NCBI GenBank assembly: GCA_050744245.1
Contig: JBOGGX010000028.1
Span: 1 to 12,625 of the forward strand
Length of the DNA: 12,625 bases
Source of the DNA: JBOGGX01 sp050744245
Lineage (GTDB): Bacteria; Actinomycetota; Acidimicrobiia; Acidimicrobiales; JBOGGX01
Direction: 5' to 3'
Of the stretch, positions 5,717 through 12,625 are shown in pieces. The notes beneath the pieces were generated by a model, which was not told the origin of the DNA, made no database searches, and was given only the letters and a program-made list of their open reading frames with translations. Positions within the stretch are counted from its first letter, which is position 1; every line of letters begins with the position of its first letter. The position numbers and the translations under genes are program-made.

Positions 5717-8700
5717 TCAGGCGCTGACGGTGGTCGTGGTGGTGGTGTCGGGTGCTGGCTCGAGACCGAGCAGCGCCTGCGCCTGATCGACGGCGGCCTG
5801 GGCCTCGTCGACCTTCTGCTGGTAAAGCGCCAGATCGCCGTCGCGGAGGGCGGCGTCGGCCTCGTCGAACAGGGCCGAGGCCTGGGCCAGCAGCGAGGCG
5901 ACCTGATTGTCGACATCACCGGGCTCGGTGGTGGTCGTCTCGCCACCCTCCGCCTCTTCGCCTTCCTCGCCGCCCTCGGCCGGGGGCACCTCGGGCTCGG
6001 TCGCGCCGCCCGCCGGGAGCTCGCCCGTGTCGGGCACGGTGGTGAACTGCGGGAGCTGTTCGAGCGCCTCACGCAGCGTGCCGCCGATGGCGACGTCGCC
6101 GTTGAGGAAGACGATGACCCGCCGCAGCAGCGGGAAGCCGTCCTGGGCCTCGACGTAGAGCGGACGTACGAACAGCATCGACTCCTCGATCGGCACCAGC
6201 AGCATGTTGCCGAACCGCACCCGCGAACCCTGCTGGCCGAGCAGGGTCACCTGCTGGGACACCGCCGGGTCGTTGCCCATCGTGCGCCCGACGTTGATCG
6301 GCGACGACGGCAGGAGGTCCTCGTTCTCGGCCTCGATGCTGAACGACGTGAGCCGGCCGTAGTCCTCACCTGGGTCGCTGCGGGCCACGATGAATGAGAT
6401 CAGCACCGGCCGGTCGCCTTCTGGCTCGTAGGGCCGGAGCATCACGAAGGACTCGGTGTCGTCGCCGGGCAGGCGGGTGAGCAGGTAGTAGGGCTCGAAG
6501 CGCGAGGGCTCCTCAGCCGCCACCGCCGCCGTCACCTGGGTCTCGGCGGTGGTGGCGGTGGCCACGCCCCGCCCTGGGTCCTGGGCCGGAGACCAGCGGT
6601 CGACGTCCTCGAAGAACTGCCGGGAGTCGGACTGGTGGTACCGACCCCACATGTTGGTCTGGACGGTGAAGAGGTCCTCCGGGTAGCGGAAGTGGGCCTG
6701 CAGCTCCTCCGATGCTTCCTCGTCGGAGAACAGGTCGGGGAACGCTTCGGCCCAGGCCCTGGCCAACGGATCGGTCTCGTCGACCACGTAGAAGTTGACG
6801 TCGCCGTCGTAGGCATCGACCGTGACCTTGACCGAGTTGCGCACATAGTTGAACCGGCGATCGAGATCGGAGCCGGTGAGGCCATCCCGATTGACCTGCT
6901 CGGCGTACGGATATCGGTCGGTCGTCGTGAAGGCGTCCATCACCCACACGATCCGCCCGTCGATGATTACCGGGTAGGGGTCACGATCGAAGCTGAGGAA
7001 CGGTGCCAGGGCCCGCACCCGCTCACCGAGGTCGCGCCGCATCAGCAGGCGCGAATCGTCGTTGAGGTTGCCCGAGACGACCAGGTTGACGTCGCCGAAG
7101 CGCAGGGCGAAGGCGGCCCGGCGCAGGAACGACCCGATCCTCACGCCGTCGTTGCCGGCGTACCCGTTGCTCGCCGCCTGTTCAGGCGCCACCGCCAGGT
7201 CACCGTCGGTTTCGTCGCCCGTGCCGCTGGCGCTGCTGTCGATGTTGGTGTAGTCGGTCTCGGGGCGGTCGGTGTTGACGACCACATAGCCGGTGAGACC
7301 CTCGCCGACGTAGACCCTGGGCTCGGTGATCTCCAGCCCACCGCGCAGCCGGACGGGAACGCCGGCGGCCAGGAAGAACGGGCGCCCGTCCCTGTCCTTG
7401 GCGTTGGCCGGCGACATCACCACGCCGAAGCCGTGGGTGTAGGCCAGGTGCTGGTTCTCCCACGTGGGTGCGACGTTGTCGCGGCTCAGCCCGGGCGTGT
7501 TGAGCTCGCGGACCGAGACGTTGACCTGGGTCGTGCGGCCTTCGAGCGTGTACCGGTCGGCGTCGACGTCGCGGATCTCGAAGTAGCTGCGGATGTTCTG
7601 CAGCTCCCCGTAGGTGTCGCCGAGGATCTGTTGGGTCGGATCCCAGAGCCGCACGTTGCGCAGGATGTCGACGTTGTCGACCAGGTCCTGGTCGGTGAGA
7701 TTCCCCGACGCAGGGAAGCTGGACAGCTCGACGGCGTCGCCCGGCGTCAACCGCAGCGCCTCACGGGTGGCCGCGATGTTGTCGACGATGTACGGCGCCT
7801 CGAGTGACGACTGGGCCGGCTGGACCCGGAACCGCTGCACCAGCGCGGGCACGACGGCGCCGCCGATCACCGCGATGAGCCCCCACAGGCCGACGGCGAG
7901 GACGGGGAGGACCCAGCCTCGACGGAAGATGTTGACGATGAGCAGCACGAGGGCGAAGAGCGATATGAGCATGAGCAGCCGGATGGCCGGCAGCTGCACG
8001 TTCACGTCGGTGTAGCCGGCGCCGTTCACGAACCCGCGGGTCGACGTGGTCAGCGCGTACTGCTGGAGCCAGTACTGGCCCGCCTTCACCAGGGCGAGCA
8101 GGGCGAGCAGCACCGACAGGTGCACCTTGACCTGGGGCGTCACCCGCTGCAGGGGCGACTGCAGCCGGATGCCGCCGTTGAGGTAGTGGGCCACCAGGGT
8201 GACGACGAACACGATGATGAGCGCCGACAGCAGCCAGTCGGAGATGAACCGCAGGAACGGCAGCTGGAACACGTAGAAGCCGACGTCGCGCCCGAACAGC
8301 GGGTCGTCGATGCCGAACTGCTGGGCGTTGACGAACAGCAGCCACGACTGCCACTGGGTCGACACTCCGGCCCCGGCGATGAGGGCGAAGAGCACGGACA
8401 CCCCGACCCGCACGGCGCCGGCGTGCGAACCGACGAGCGCGCGGTAGCGGTCGACCAGCTCCTCCTCCGGGCCCGCCGGTCGGAACGTCGGCGCCAGCCG
8501 ATCGGCGATGAGGAGGTCGATCCACATCAGCAGGAAGAAGGCGCCGGTGAAGATCAGGGCGAGCACGCCCTTGGCGCTGAGCACCCCGGCCCAGACGCTC
8601 GTCTGGTCGATCGAGTCGAACCACAGGTAGTCGGTGTAGAACCCGGCCAGGCCCCGCAACGAGGCGATGAGCACGAACAGACCGGCGACGATGACGATGA

Positions 8701-8773
8701 TCAGGGTGCGGCCTCGACCGGTCGGCAGCCGCGCCCGGTGGGGGCGCTTGGGCATGTCGCTCGCCGCACGCAT
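5717..8773 (-). CDS. UPF0182 family integral membrane protein
   Basis: 1018 residues, slightly longer than the ~950-1000 usual for this actinobacterial and cyanobacterial family of unknown function. The N-terminal third has seven hydrophobic segments: LIIVIVAGLFVLIASL, VLALIFTGAFFLLMWI, VGVSVLFALIAGAG, LLSALIIVFVVTLVAHYL, VLLALLALV, IRLLMLISLFALVLLIV and VLAVGLWGLIAVIGGAVV. The YTDYLWF motif after the first is characteristic. A large, probably extracytoplasmic domain follows (about 310-900). The tail is acidic and Gly/Glu-rich, then a short coiled coil (QVASLLAQASALFDEADAAL), ending in a Thr-rich stretch. I kept ATG 8773 because mycobacterial relatives have a similar leader before the first membrane segment; ATG 8755 (MPKRPHR) is an alternative. 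Neither has a strong ribosome site. It lies 47 bases after the DivIVA-domain gene. In mycobacteria this family sits next to the Lon-like PDZ protease gene. Confidence 0.93.
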   Translation of the reverse strand: MRAASDMPKRPHRARLPTGRGRTLIIVIVAGLFVLIASLRGLAGFYTDYLWFDSIDQTSVWAGVLSAKGVLALIFTGAFFLLMWIDLLIADRLAPTFRPAGPEEELVDRYRALVGSHAGAVRVGVSVLFALIAGAGVSTQWQSWLLFVNAQQFGIDDPLFGRDVGFYVFQLPFLRFISDWLLSALIIVFVVTLVAHYLNGGIRLQSPLQRVTPQVKVHLSVLLALLALVKAGQYWLQQYALTTSTRGFVNGAGYTDVNVQLPAIRLLMLISLFALVLLIVNIFRRGWVLPVLAVGLWGLIAVIGGAVVPALVQRFRVQPAQSSLEAPYIVDNIAATREALRLTPGDAVELSSFPASGNLTDQDLVDNVDILRNVRLWDPTQQILGDTYGELQNIRSYFEIRDVDADRYTLEGRTTQVNVSVRELNTPGLSRDNVAPTWENQHLAYTHGFGVVMSPANAKDRDGRPFFLAAGVPVRLRGGLEITEPRVYVGEGLTGYVVVNTDRPETDYTNIDSSASGTGDETDGDLAVAPEQAASNGYAGNDGVRIGSFLRRAAFALRFGDVNLVVSGNLNDDSRLLMRRDLGERVRALAPFLSFDRDPYPVIIDGRIVWVMDAFTTTDRYPYAEQVNRDGLTGSDLDRRFNYVRNSVKVTVDAYDGDVNFYVVDETDPLARAWAEAFPDLFSDEEASEELQAHFRYPEDLFTVQTNMWGRYHQSDSRQFFEDVDRWSPAQDPGRGVATATTAETQVTAAVAAEEPSRFEPYYLLTRLPGDDTESFVMLRPYEPEGDRPVLISFIVARSDPGEDYGRLTSFSIEAENEDLLPSSPINVGRTMGNDPAVSQQVTLLGQQGSRVRFGNMLLVPIEESMLFVRPLYVEAQDGFPLLRRVIVFLNGDVAIGGTLREALEQLPQFTTVPDTGELPAGGATEPEVPPAEGGEEGEEAEGGETTTTEPGDVDNQVASLLAQASALFDEADAALRDGDLALYQQKVDEAQAAVDQAQALLGLEPAPDTTTTTTVSA

Positions 8774-8792
8774 GGAAGGGTGAGCCTACCGG

Positions 8793-8810
8793 CCGGTCGT
8801 CGGCGACCGG
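8793..8810 (-). repeat. Small hairpin in the DivIVA / UPF0182 intergenic gap
   Basis: CCGGTCG (8793-8799) and CGACCGG (8804-8810) form a 7-bp stem with a 4-base loop between two co-directional genes. There is no T-tract, so it is not a clear terminator. It could modulate read-through or mRNA stability within the operon. Confidence 0.35.
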
Positions 8811-8820
8811 CATCGCCCGG

Positions 8821-10869
8821 TCAGGTGTCGGCCGGCACCACCAGACAGCGGCAACCGGGATGCGCGGGCGGGTGCGGATGGCCGGTCGGGAAGGCCTGGC
8901 CCCGGCCGAGCGGGCCCGCCAGAGCGTTGTCCTCGCAGTCGGGACATGGGGGACCGCCGTCGTCGCCCAGCCAGCGGACCGTGCCGTCGGACGGCACCGC
9001 CTCGTAGACACCGCGGGTGAACGCGGCCACGACGCCGTGTCTGGTCGCCTCGTCGAGGTGCCTCGACTTCCACTCGCGGTAACAGGCCCGGACGCCGTCG
9101 GCGATCGCGTCGTCGTCGTCATCGGCGTCGTGGACGACGGACGCGACCTTGGCTCTGATGCGCTCGGTGATGGAGTTGGCCAGTTCGGCGGCCAGGTCGT
9201 CGACGGGCGGCGGCGCCTGGCCGTTGCCGCCGAGGAAGGTGCGACCGGCGGCGGCCGCTTCCGAGAGGTCGGCCGTCGCCGCCGTCGTGTACTGGGCGGC
9301 GTGCTCCTCGGCTGGGGGCAGCAGCGAGGCGAAGTCGGCCTCGCCGCCGCCCAGGCGGCGCAGCGTGTCGAGCACCTCGTTCTGCTCGTCGGCCAGCACC
9401 CGCTTGAGCTTGCGGGCCAGGCGATGGTCGATCCCGTCGACGATCTCGTCGCGTCGTCCGAGCATGGCGTCGTCCGGCGTCTCCACCGGGGTCTCGGGCG
9501 TCGGGTCGACCTGCCCGGCCTCGGGCTCGGTGTCGGCCTCAGCCTCAGCCTCAGCCTCGGGCTCGGCGGCCGCATCGGCCTCGGTCGCCGCACCGGGCTC
9601 GGCCTCCGCCTTGAGCCGCTCGAACAGCTCGTGGACGTCGAGCTCACGAGTGGCGTCGTCGTCGGTGTCGGCCGGCACGGCCGGCTCCTTGACGACCCTC
9701 ACCTCCTCGATGGGATCGTTCGGGGAGACCGGGAGGAGCTCGCCCTCGGGCAGCTCGTCGGCGACCGACGGTCGCCGGTGGCGGAACAGCCCGCGACGGT
9801 CACGTCGGGGCGGGAGATGGATCGGCTCGGGGCCGGGGGCCAGGTCGGCCGACTCGGCCGCAGCCTCCGCGTCGACCTCGGCGTCCGGTTCGCCACCCTC
9901 GGCGCCGACGTCGAGGTCGGCCAGGAGCGGCACCCCGGCCATTCGCCCCGCGTCCAGCTCGGCCTCGAGGGTCTCGGCGTCCTCGGCCTCGTGCTCCTCG
10001 ACCCACCGGGCCGCGGCGCCCGCCGCCTGCCTGGCGTCGACCAGCACCCCCTCGAGCTCGCCCGTGGCCTCGGCCAGGGTCCGGCGAACGACGTCGTAGG
10101 CGCTCAGCAGACGGTCGCGCCCGGCTCTGAGCTGCTCGAGGTGGACCCGAGCCGCCTTGCGCTTGCGGGCCAGGTCGGCGAGCACCCGTTCCCTGACCAC
10201 CTGGGCCTCGGCCACCGACTCCCTTCCCAGTCGCCGGGCCTCCTCGATCTCGATCCGGCCCGTCTCCCTGGCCTCGTCGCGGATCTCGGCCGCCTCGGTG
10301 TCGGCCTCGGCCCGGATGCGGGCCGCCTCGTCACCCGCGTCGAGCCGGATCTGCTCGACCTCGGCGATCACCTCCGCCAGCCGCTGCTCGGCGTCGGTCA
10401 GCTTCCTGGTGGCCTCGTCGTCGGCCGCCCGGCGGATGGCGGCCGCCGCCGCCTCGGCCTCGCCGGTGCGCGAGTTCAGCACGGTGTCGGCCTCGTGTCG
10501 GAGCCGGTTGGCCTCGTCCAGCGCGTCGCGGACCAGGGTGGCGGCGCCCTCCTCGGCCTTGGCTCGGATCTCGACCGCCGCCTGCCTGGCCGTCACCAGG
10601 ACCCTGGCCGTCTCCTCGCCCAACGCCGCCACCAGCTGGTCCTCGTCAAGGGGCGTCGCCGACACGGCCCTGGCCTCGGCGACCTCGAGCTGTGATCGCA
10701 GCTCGGCCTCGCGGGTTTCGGCCGCCCGCACCAGCTCGGCCAGCCGGTTGAGGAAGGCGCGGACCTCGTCCTGGTCGAAGCCCCGGAACGAGGCGGTGAA
10801 GGTGGTCCCCGCGACCGACTCTGGACTCAGCCGATCAGGGGTCGTCAGGGGAACGGAGTCGGCGGCCAT
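8821..10869 (-). CDS. DivIVA-domain coiled-coil protein with C-terminal phage Mu F-like Cys/His motif
   Basis: 682 residues from ATG 10869, with GAGGA three bases upstream. Residues ~13-60 are a DivIVA/Wag31-type N-terminal domain (LSPESVAGTTFTASFRGFDQ, DEVRAFLNRLAELV), which in relatives binds curved membrane at poles or septa. Residues ~60-290 form a long Ala/Glu/Arg coiled coil. Residues ~300-480 are acidic and low-complexity, with an EAEAEAEA run. Two further helical regions follow: IDHRLARKLKRVLADEQNEV and ERIRAKVASVVHD. The last ~45 residues carry CPDC (Cys642, Cys645), FPTGH, then PPAHPGCRC (His670, Cys673, Cys675) and LVVP. This is the signature of phage Mu F / SPP1 gp7 head-morphogenesis domains and probably a zinc site. 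It has no membrane segment and is predicted cytoplasmic. Role in polarity or envelope assembly is inferred from the N-terminal domain and neighbours only. Confidence 0.85.
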   Translation of the reverse strand: MAADSVPLTTPDRLSPESVAGTTFTASFRGFDQDEVRAFLNRLAELVRAAETREAELRSQLEVAEARAVSATPLDEDQLVAALGEETARVLVTARQAAVEIRAKAEEGAATLVRDALDEANRLRHEADTVLNSRTGEAEAAAAAIRRAADDEATRKLTDAEQRLAEVIAEVEQIRLDAGDEAARIRAEADTEAAEIRDEARETGRIEIEEARRLGRESVAEAQVVRERVLADLARKRKAARVHLEQLRAGRDRLLSAYDVVRRTLAEATGELEGVLVDARQAAGAAARWVEEHEAEDAETLEAELDAGRMAGVPLLADLDVGAEGGEPDAEVDAEAAAESADLAPGPEPIHLPPRRDRRGLFRHRRPSVADELPEGELLPVSPNDPIEEVRVVKEPAVPADTDDDATRELDVHELFERLKAEAEPGAATEADAAAEPEAEAEAEADTEPEAGQVDPTPETPVETPDDAMLGRRDEIVDGIDHRLARKLKRVLADEQNEVLDTLRRLGGGEADFASLLPPAEEHAAQYTTAATADLSEAAAAGRTFLGGNGQAPPPVDDLAAELANSITERIRAKVASVVHDADDDDDAIADGVRACYREWKSRHLDEATRHGVVAAFTRGVYEAVPSDGTVRWLGDDGGPPCPDCEDNALAGPLGRGQAFPTGHPHPPAHPGCRCLVVPADT
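9535..9558. repeat. Hexamer tandem repeat within the DivIVA-domain gene
   Basis: Four copies of RGCCTC (one GGCCTC, three AGCCTC) in tandem encode the EAEAEAEA run on the minus strand. Such a repeat can gain or lose two residues per unit by slippage without shifting the frame, so linker length may vary between strains. Confidence 0.7.
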
Positions 10870-10923
10870 CGGTCCTCGATGGTACGACCGGGCCTGCGCC
10901 GGTTGGCGGACGGTGCGTCCGGC

Positions 10924-12069
10924 TCAGGACGTGGGGCGGGCGGGAAGCGCCAAGGCATTGCCGCCGAGCTCGGCCAGGACGGCGAGCGCGTCGTCGAGGT
11001 CGTCGACCGGTTCGACACGGATGCCGTCGGGCGCCGCACCGGCGGCCTCCTCGAGCTCGCTCGTCGGCGCCAGGAAGACCTCGGCCCCGGCATCGTCCGA
11101 CGCCACCACCTTCTGGGCCACGCCGCCGACCGCGCCGACGCTGCCGTCCGGGTTCATCGTCCCCGTCACCGCCACCACCTCGCCACCGCTCAAGTCGCCC
11201 GGGGTCATGATGTCGAGGATGGCGAGGGTGAACGCCAGACCGGCCGAGGGTCCACCGACATTGCCGGAGTCGATCTCGACGTCGATCGGAAGGTTGAAGG
11301 CGAGATCTCGCGTCGTGGTCGCGACGCCGAGGAAGCCGGCGTCGGGATCGTCCTCCCGTGGGGCCAACGTCACCTCGACGTCGCCGGTCGATTCGTCGCT
11401 CTGCTCGATCGTGAGGACGATGCTGTCGCCGGGGGCGCGGCTGGCGACGATCCGGGCCACCTGCTCGGTGAGCTCGATCTTCTCGCCGTCGATGGCGACG
11501 ATCGTGTCGCCCAGCTCCAGCTTCCCGGACGCGGGCGCTCCGTCGACGATCTGGAGCACCACCGCGCCCGTGCCCGTGATCGTGACGTCGTAGCCGAGGT
11601 GTTCCAGGGCGACGTAGGACGCGACGTCTTTCGAGTTGGTCATCAGGTTGGCGTTGATCTGGTCGTTCTCGGCCTCGGTGTTGGGGCCGAGGTAGTCCTC
11701 CTCGGTGAGGACCCTCCACGAGTCGGGCAGGAGGCCGAGCCGGTGGCGGGCGTAGTCGATGAGGTTGAGATGCTCGACGTGGACCGTGGTGAACAGCACC
11801 TCGCCGTCGGACGGGAAAATCTCCGCCCCCTCGACGCTCACCAGCGGCTCGGTCGGGCGGGCCGAACCGGGCGTGAGGGCGTAGTAGGGCACGGTGATCG
11901 AGGCACCGATCACGATCAACGCCCCGATGACGACGAGGATGGTCGCCGCCACCGGCCACCACGAGCGCCAGCGCCGACGCCGCGGCGGCGTCGGTGACGC
12001 GCCGGGGGGAATCCCGGCCGCAGAGGGGTCACTGGGTAGGATCGGGGGCGGCGTGGTTGTGTTGCTCAT
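10924..12069 (-). CDS. Lon-like PDZ serine protease, membrane-anchored (S16 family)
   Basis: 381 residues from ATG 12069. The frame stays open further upstream, but that stretch lacks family features and overlaps the plus-strand gene. A Pro-rich N-terminus with a basic patch (RRRRWRSWW) precedes one membrane segment (about 39-60, VAATILVVIGALIVIGASITV), followed by PYYALTPG. Residues ~155-235 form a PDZ-like domain (VTITGTGAVVLQIVDGAPAS, GDTIVAIDGEKI). The Lon-type catalytic domain follows, with nucleophile Ser275 in GNVGGPSAGLAF and Lys320 in VGAVGGVAQK. There is no ATPase domain, as expected for the YlbL/Rv3194c-like group. It probably cleaves or monitors proteins on the outer face of the membrane; substrates are unknown. 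It appears to be the first gene of the operon, 54 bases before the DivIVA-domain gene. The order protease then UPF0182 recalls mycobacteria. Confidence 0.93.
   Translation of the reverse strand: MSNTTTPPPILPSDPSAAGIPPGASPTPPRRRRWRSWWPVAATILVVIGALIVIGASITVPYYALTPGSARPTEPLVSVEGAEIFPSDGEVLFTTVHVEHLNLIDYARHRLGLLPDSWRVLTEEDYLGPNTEAENDQINANLMTNSKDVASYVALEHLGYDVTITGTGAVVLQIVDGAPASGKLELGDTIVAIDGEKIELTEQVARIVASRAPGDSIVLTIEQSDESTGDVEVTLAPREDDPDAGFLGVATTTRDLAFNLPIDVEIDSGNVGGPSAGLAFTLAILDIMTPGDLSGGEVVAVTGTMNPDGSVGAVGGVAQKVVASDDAGAEVFLAPTSELEEAAGAAPDGIRVEPVDDLDDALAVLAELGGNALALPARPTS
12037..12042 (+). promoter_or_regulatory. Possible -10 element TAGGAT for the right-edge gene
   Basis: TAGGAT fits the actinobacterial TAnnnT -10 and ends 10 bases before the GTG at 12053, so a leaderless or nearly leaderless transcript is conceivable. 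No acceptable -35 is visible 17-18 bases upstream. It lies inside the protease coding region on the other strand. Confidence 0.25.
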
Positions 12070-12625
12070 CGGCCTGGTGGTGGTGCTGGCGATCGCCGTC
12101 GTGACCCTGTCCGTCACGGCGGAGATGCGGAAGCCTGCCACGGTAGCGACAGAATCACGACGCGCGCGGGCGCATGGTTCCGACCGGCGCCGGATCTCGG
12201 CCACCGCGAAGGCGCTGACCGCCTCGGCCGCCGCCGGCGGCCGAGCCGTCGGAGCGACCAAGGGCGGTCGCGCGGTGGTCGACACCGGTCGGCAGCTCGG
12301 TCACAACCTGGCCGAGCTGGCCCGCTCGTCGATCGCCATCGCCCCGGCGCCCACGCCCGAGCCCGAGTCCGAGCCCGAGTCCGAGTCCGACGCCGACGGT
12401 GCCACGCCCGACGACGAGGTCAGGGGCGACGGCACGGTGGTGCCGCTCACCGCGGTCGACACCCGTCCCCCGGCGGCCCGGCCCGACCCGGCCGCCCCAC
12501 TACCCCGTCCGGTCGCCCCGACGGCCCCCTCGACGCCAACCGCGGTCACCGGACCGGTGTCGATCGCCGCCGACACCGCGGGCGCCGTCTCCGCCGCAGC
12601 GGCCATCGCCGCCGCGTCCGCGGCC
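12053..12625 (+). CDS. Single-TM, Pro/Ala/Glu-rich protein of unknown function, 3' end beyond window
   Basis: Not recognised. The frame is open from GTG 12053 through the right edge: 191 codons, no stop. The N-terminus is a strong hydrophobic segment (VVVLLIGLVVVLAIAVVTLSV, about 1-22) followed by basic residues, consistent with a signal anchor. Then come an Ala/Gly/Arg-rich helical part (ISATAKALTASAAAGGRAVG, TGRQLGHNLAELARSS), a Pro-Glu-Ser repeat (PTPEPESEPESESD) and a Pro/Ala/Thr-rich stretch. Codon third positions are mostly G or C after about 12180, supporting real coding; 12127-12175 is weaker. Alternative starts are the GTGs at 12077-12083 and ATG 12125. With the 12053 start its 5' end overlaps the divergent protease gene by 17 bases. 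In mycobacteria the gene divergent from the Lon-like protease is a zinc metalloprotease-like protein, but no such motif is visible here. Confidence 0.6.
   Translation, partial: MVVLLIGLVVVLAIAVVTLSVTAEMRKPATVATESRRARAHGSDRRRISATAKALTASAAAGGRAVGATKGGRAVVDTGRQLGHNLAELARSSIAIAPAPTPEPESEPESESDADGATPDDEVRGDGTVVPLTAVDTRPPAARPDPAAPLPRPVAPTAPSTPTAVTGPVSIAADTAGAVSAAAAIAAASAA

Noticed and set aside
6635..7807. Plus-strand open frame of about 390 codons
   Set aside because: Antisense to the UPF0182 gene, with no family features.
7761..9647. Minus-strand open frame of about 630 codons
   Set aside because: It lies out of frame across the DivIVA-domain and UPF0182 genes and is Arg/Pro-rich, as expected of shifted-frame translation of GC-rich DNA.
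8860..10695. Long open frame of about 610 codons on the plus strand
   Set aside because: It is antisense to the DivIVA-domain gene, whose Ala/Glu/Arg-rich GC-biased codons leave the opposite strand open. It has no recognisable domain and its composition is repetitive Gly/Leu/Arg.
12070..12285. N-terminal extension of the Lon-like protease to 12285
   Set aside because: The extra residues are Ala/Arg/Thr-rich with no family match and lie antisense to the plus-strand membrane protein gene. The ATG at 12069 gives the expected short leader before the membrane anchor.

Overview
The window is high-GC DNA with strongly GC-biased third codon positions, an actinobacterial-type gene set and an initiator tRNA of actinobacterial type. 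A Lon-like PDZ protease, a DivIVA-domain protein and a UPF0182 membrane protein in one block suggest an actinomycete relative, possibly class Acidimicrobiia. That placement is an inference from gene content, not from a phylogenetic marker.

The window has two halves. The left part (1 to about 5,550) looks like an accessory island. It starts with a tyrosine recombinase/integrase that is cut by the left edge, followed by an unknown Cys-containing protein. Next comes a helical protein of unknown function on the minus strand, broken by a single-base frameshift. After it lies an excisionase-type HTH protein that resembles a toxin-antitoxin antitoxin and has a clear palindrome upstream. A two-gene minus-strand operon completes the island: a tandem winged-helix protein, coupled by a 4-base GTGA overlap to a protein with a helical N-terminal domain and a C-terminal PIN ribonuclease-like domain. 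The antitoxin-like gene and the PIN gene meet tail to tail, with both stop codons inside one 8-base palindrome. This is not the usual co-directional antitoxin-toxin order.

The right part (5,557 to the end) looks like core chromosome. Read in the minus direction, it carries a Lon-like PDZ serine protease, a DivIVA-domain coiled-coil protein and a large UPF0182 integral membrane protein, with gaps of about 50 bases, then an initiator tRNA-fMet(CAT) with its own promoter and a terminator-like hairpin. The island lies immediately 3' of the tRNA, the usual position for an element inserted at a tRNA gene. At the far right a plus-strand gene for a single-TM, Pro/Ala/Glu-rich protein runs off the window. 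Its most likely start overlaps the protease start head to head.

The most unusual points are three. The DivIVA-type protein ends in a Cys/His signature (CxxC, then PPxHPxCRC) typical of phage Mu F / SPP1 gp7-like head-morphogenesis proteins. The PIN domain is fused to a helical domain and has no internal start codon. The toxin-antitoxin pair appears to have been inverted.
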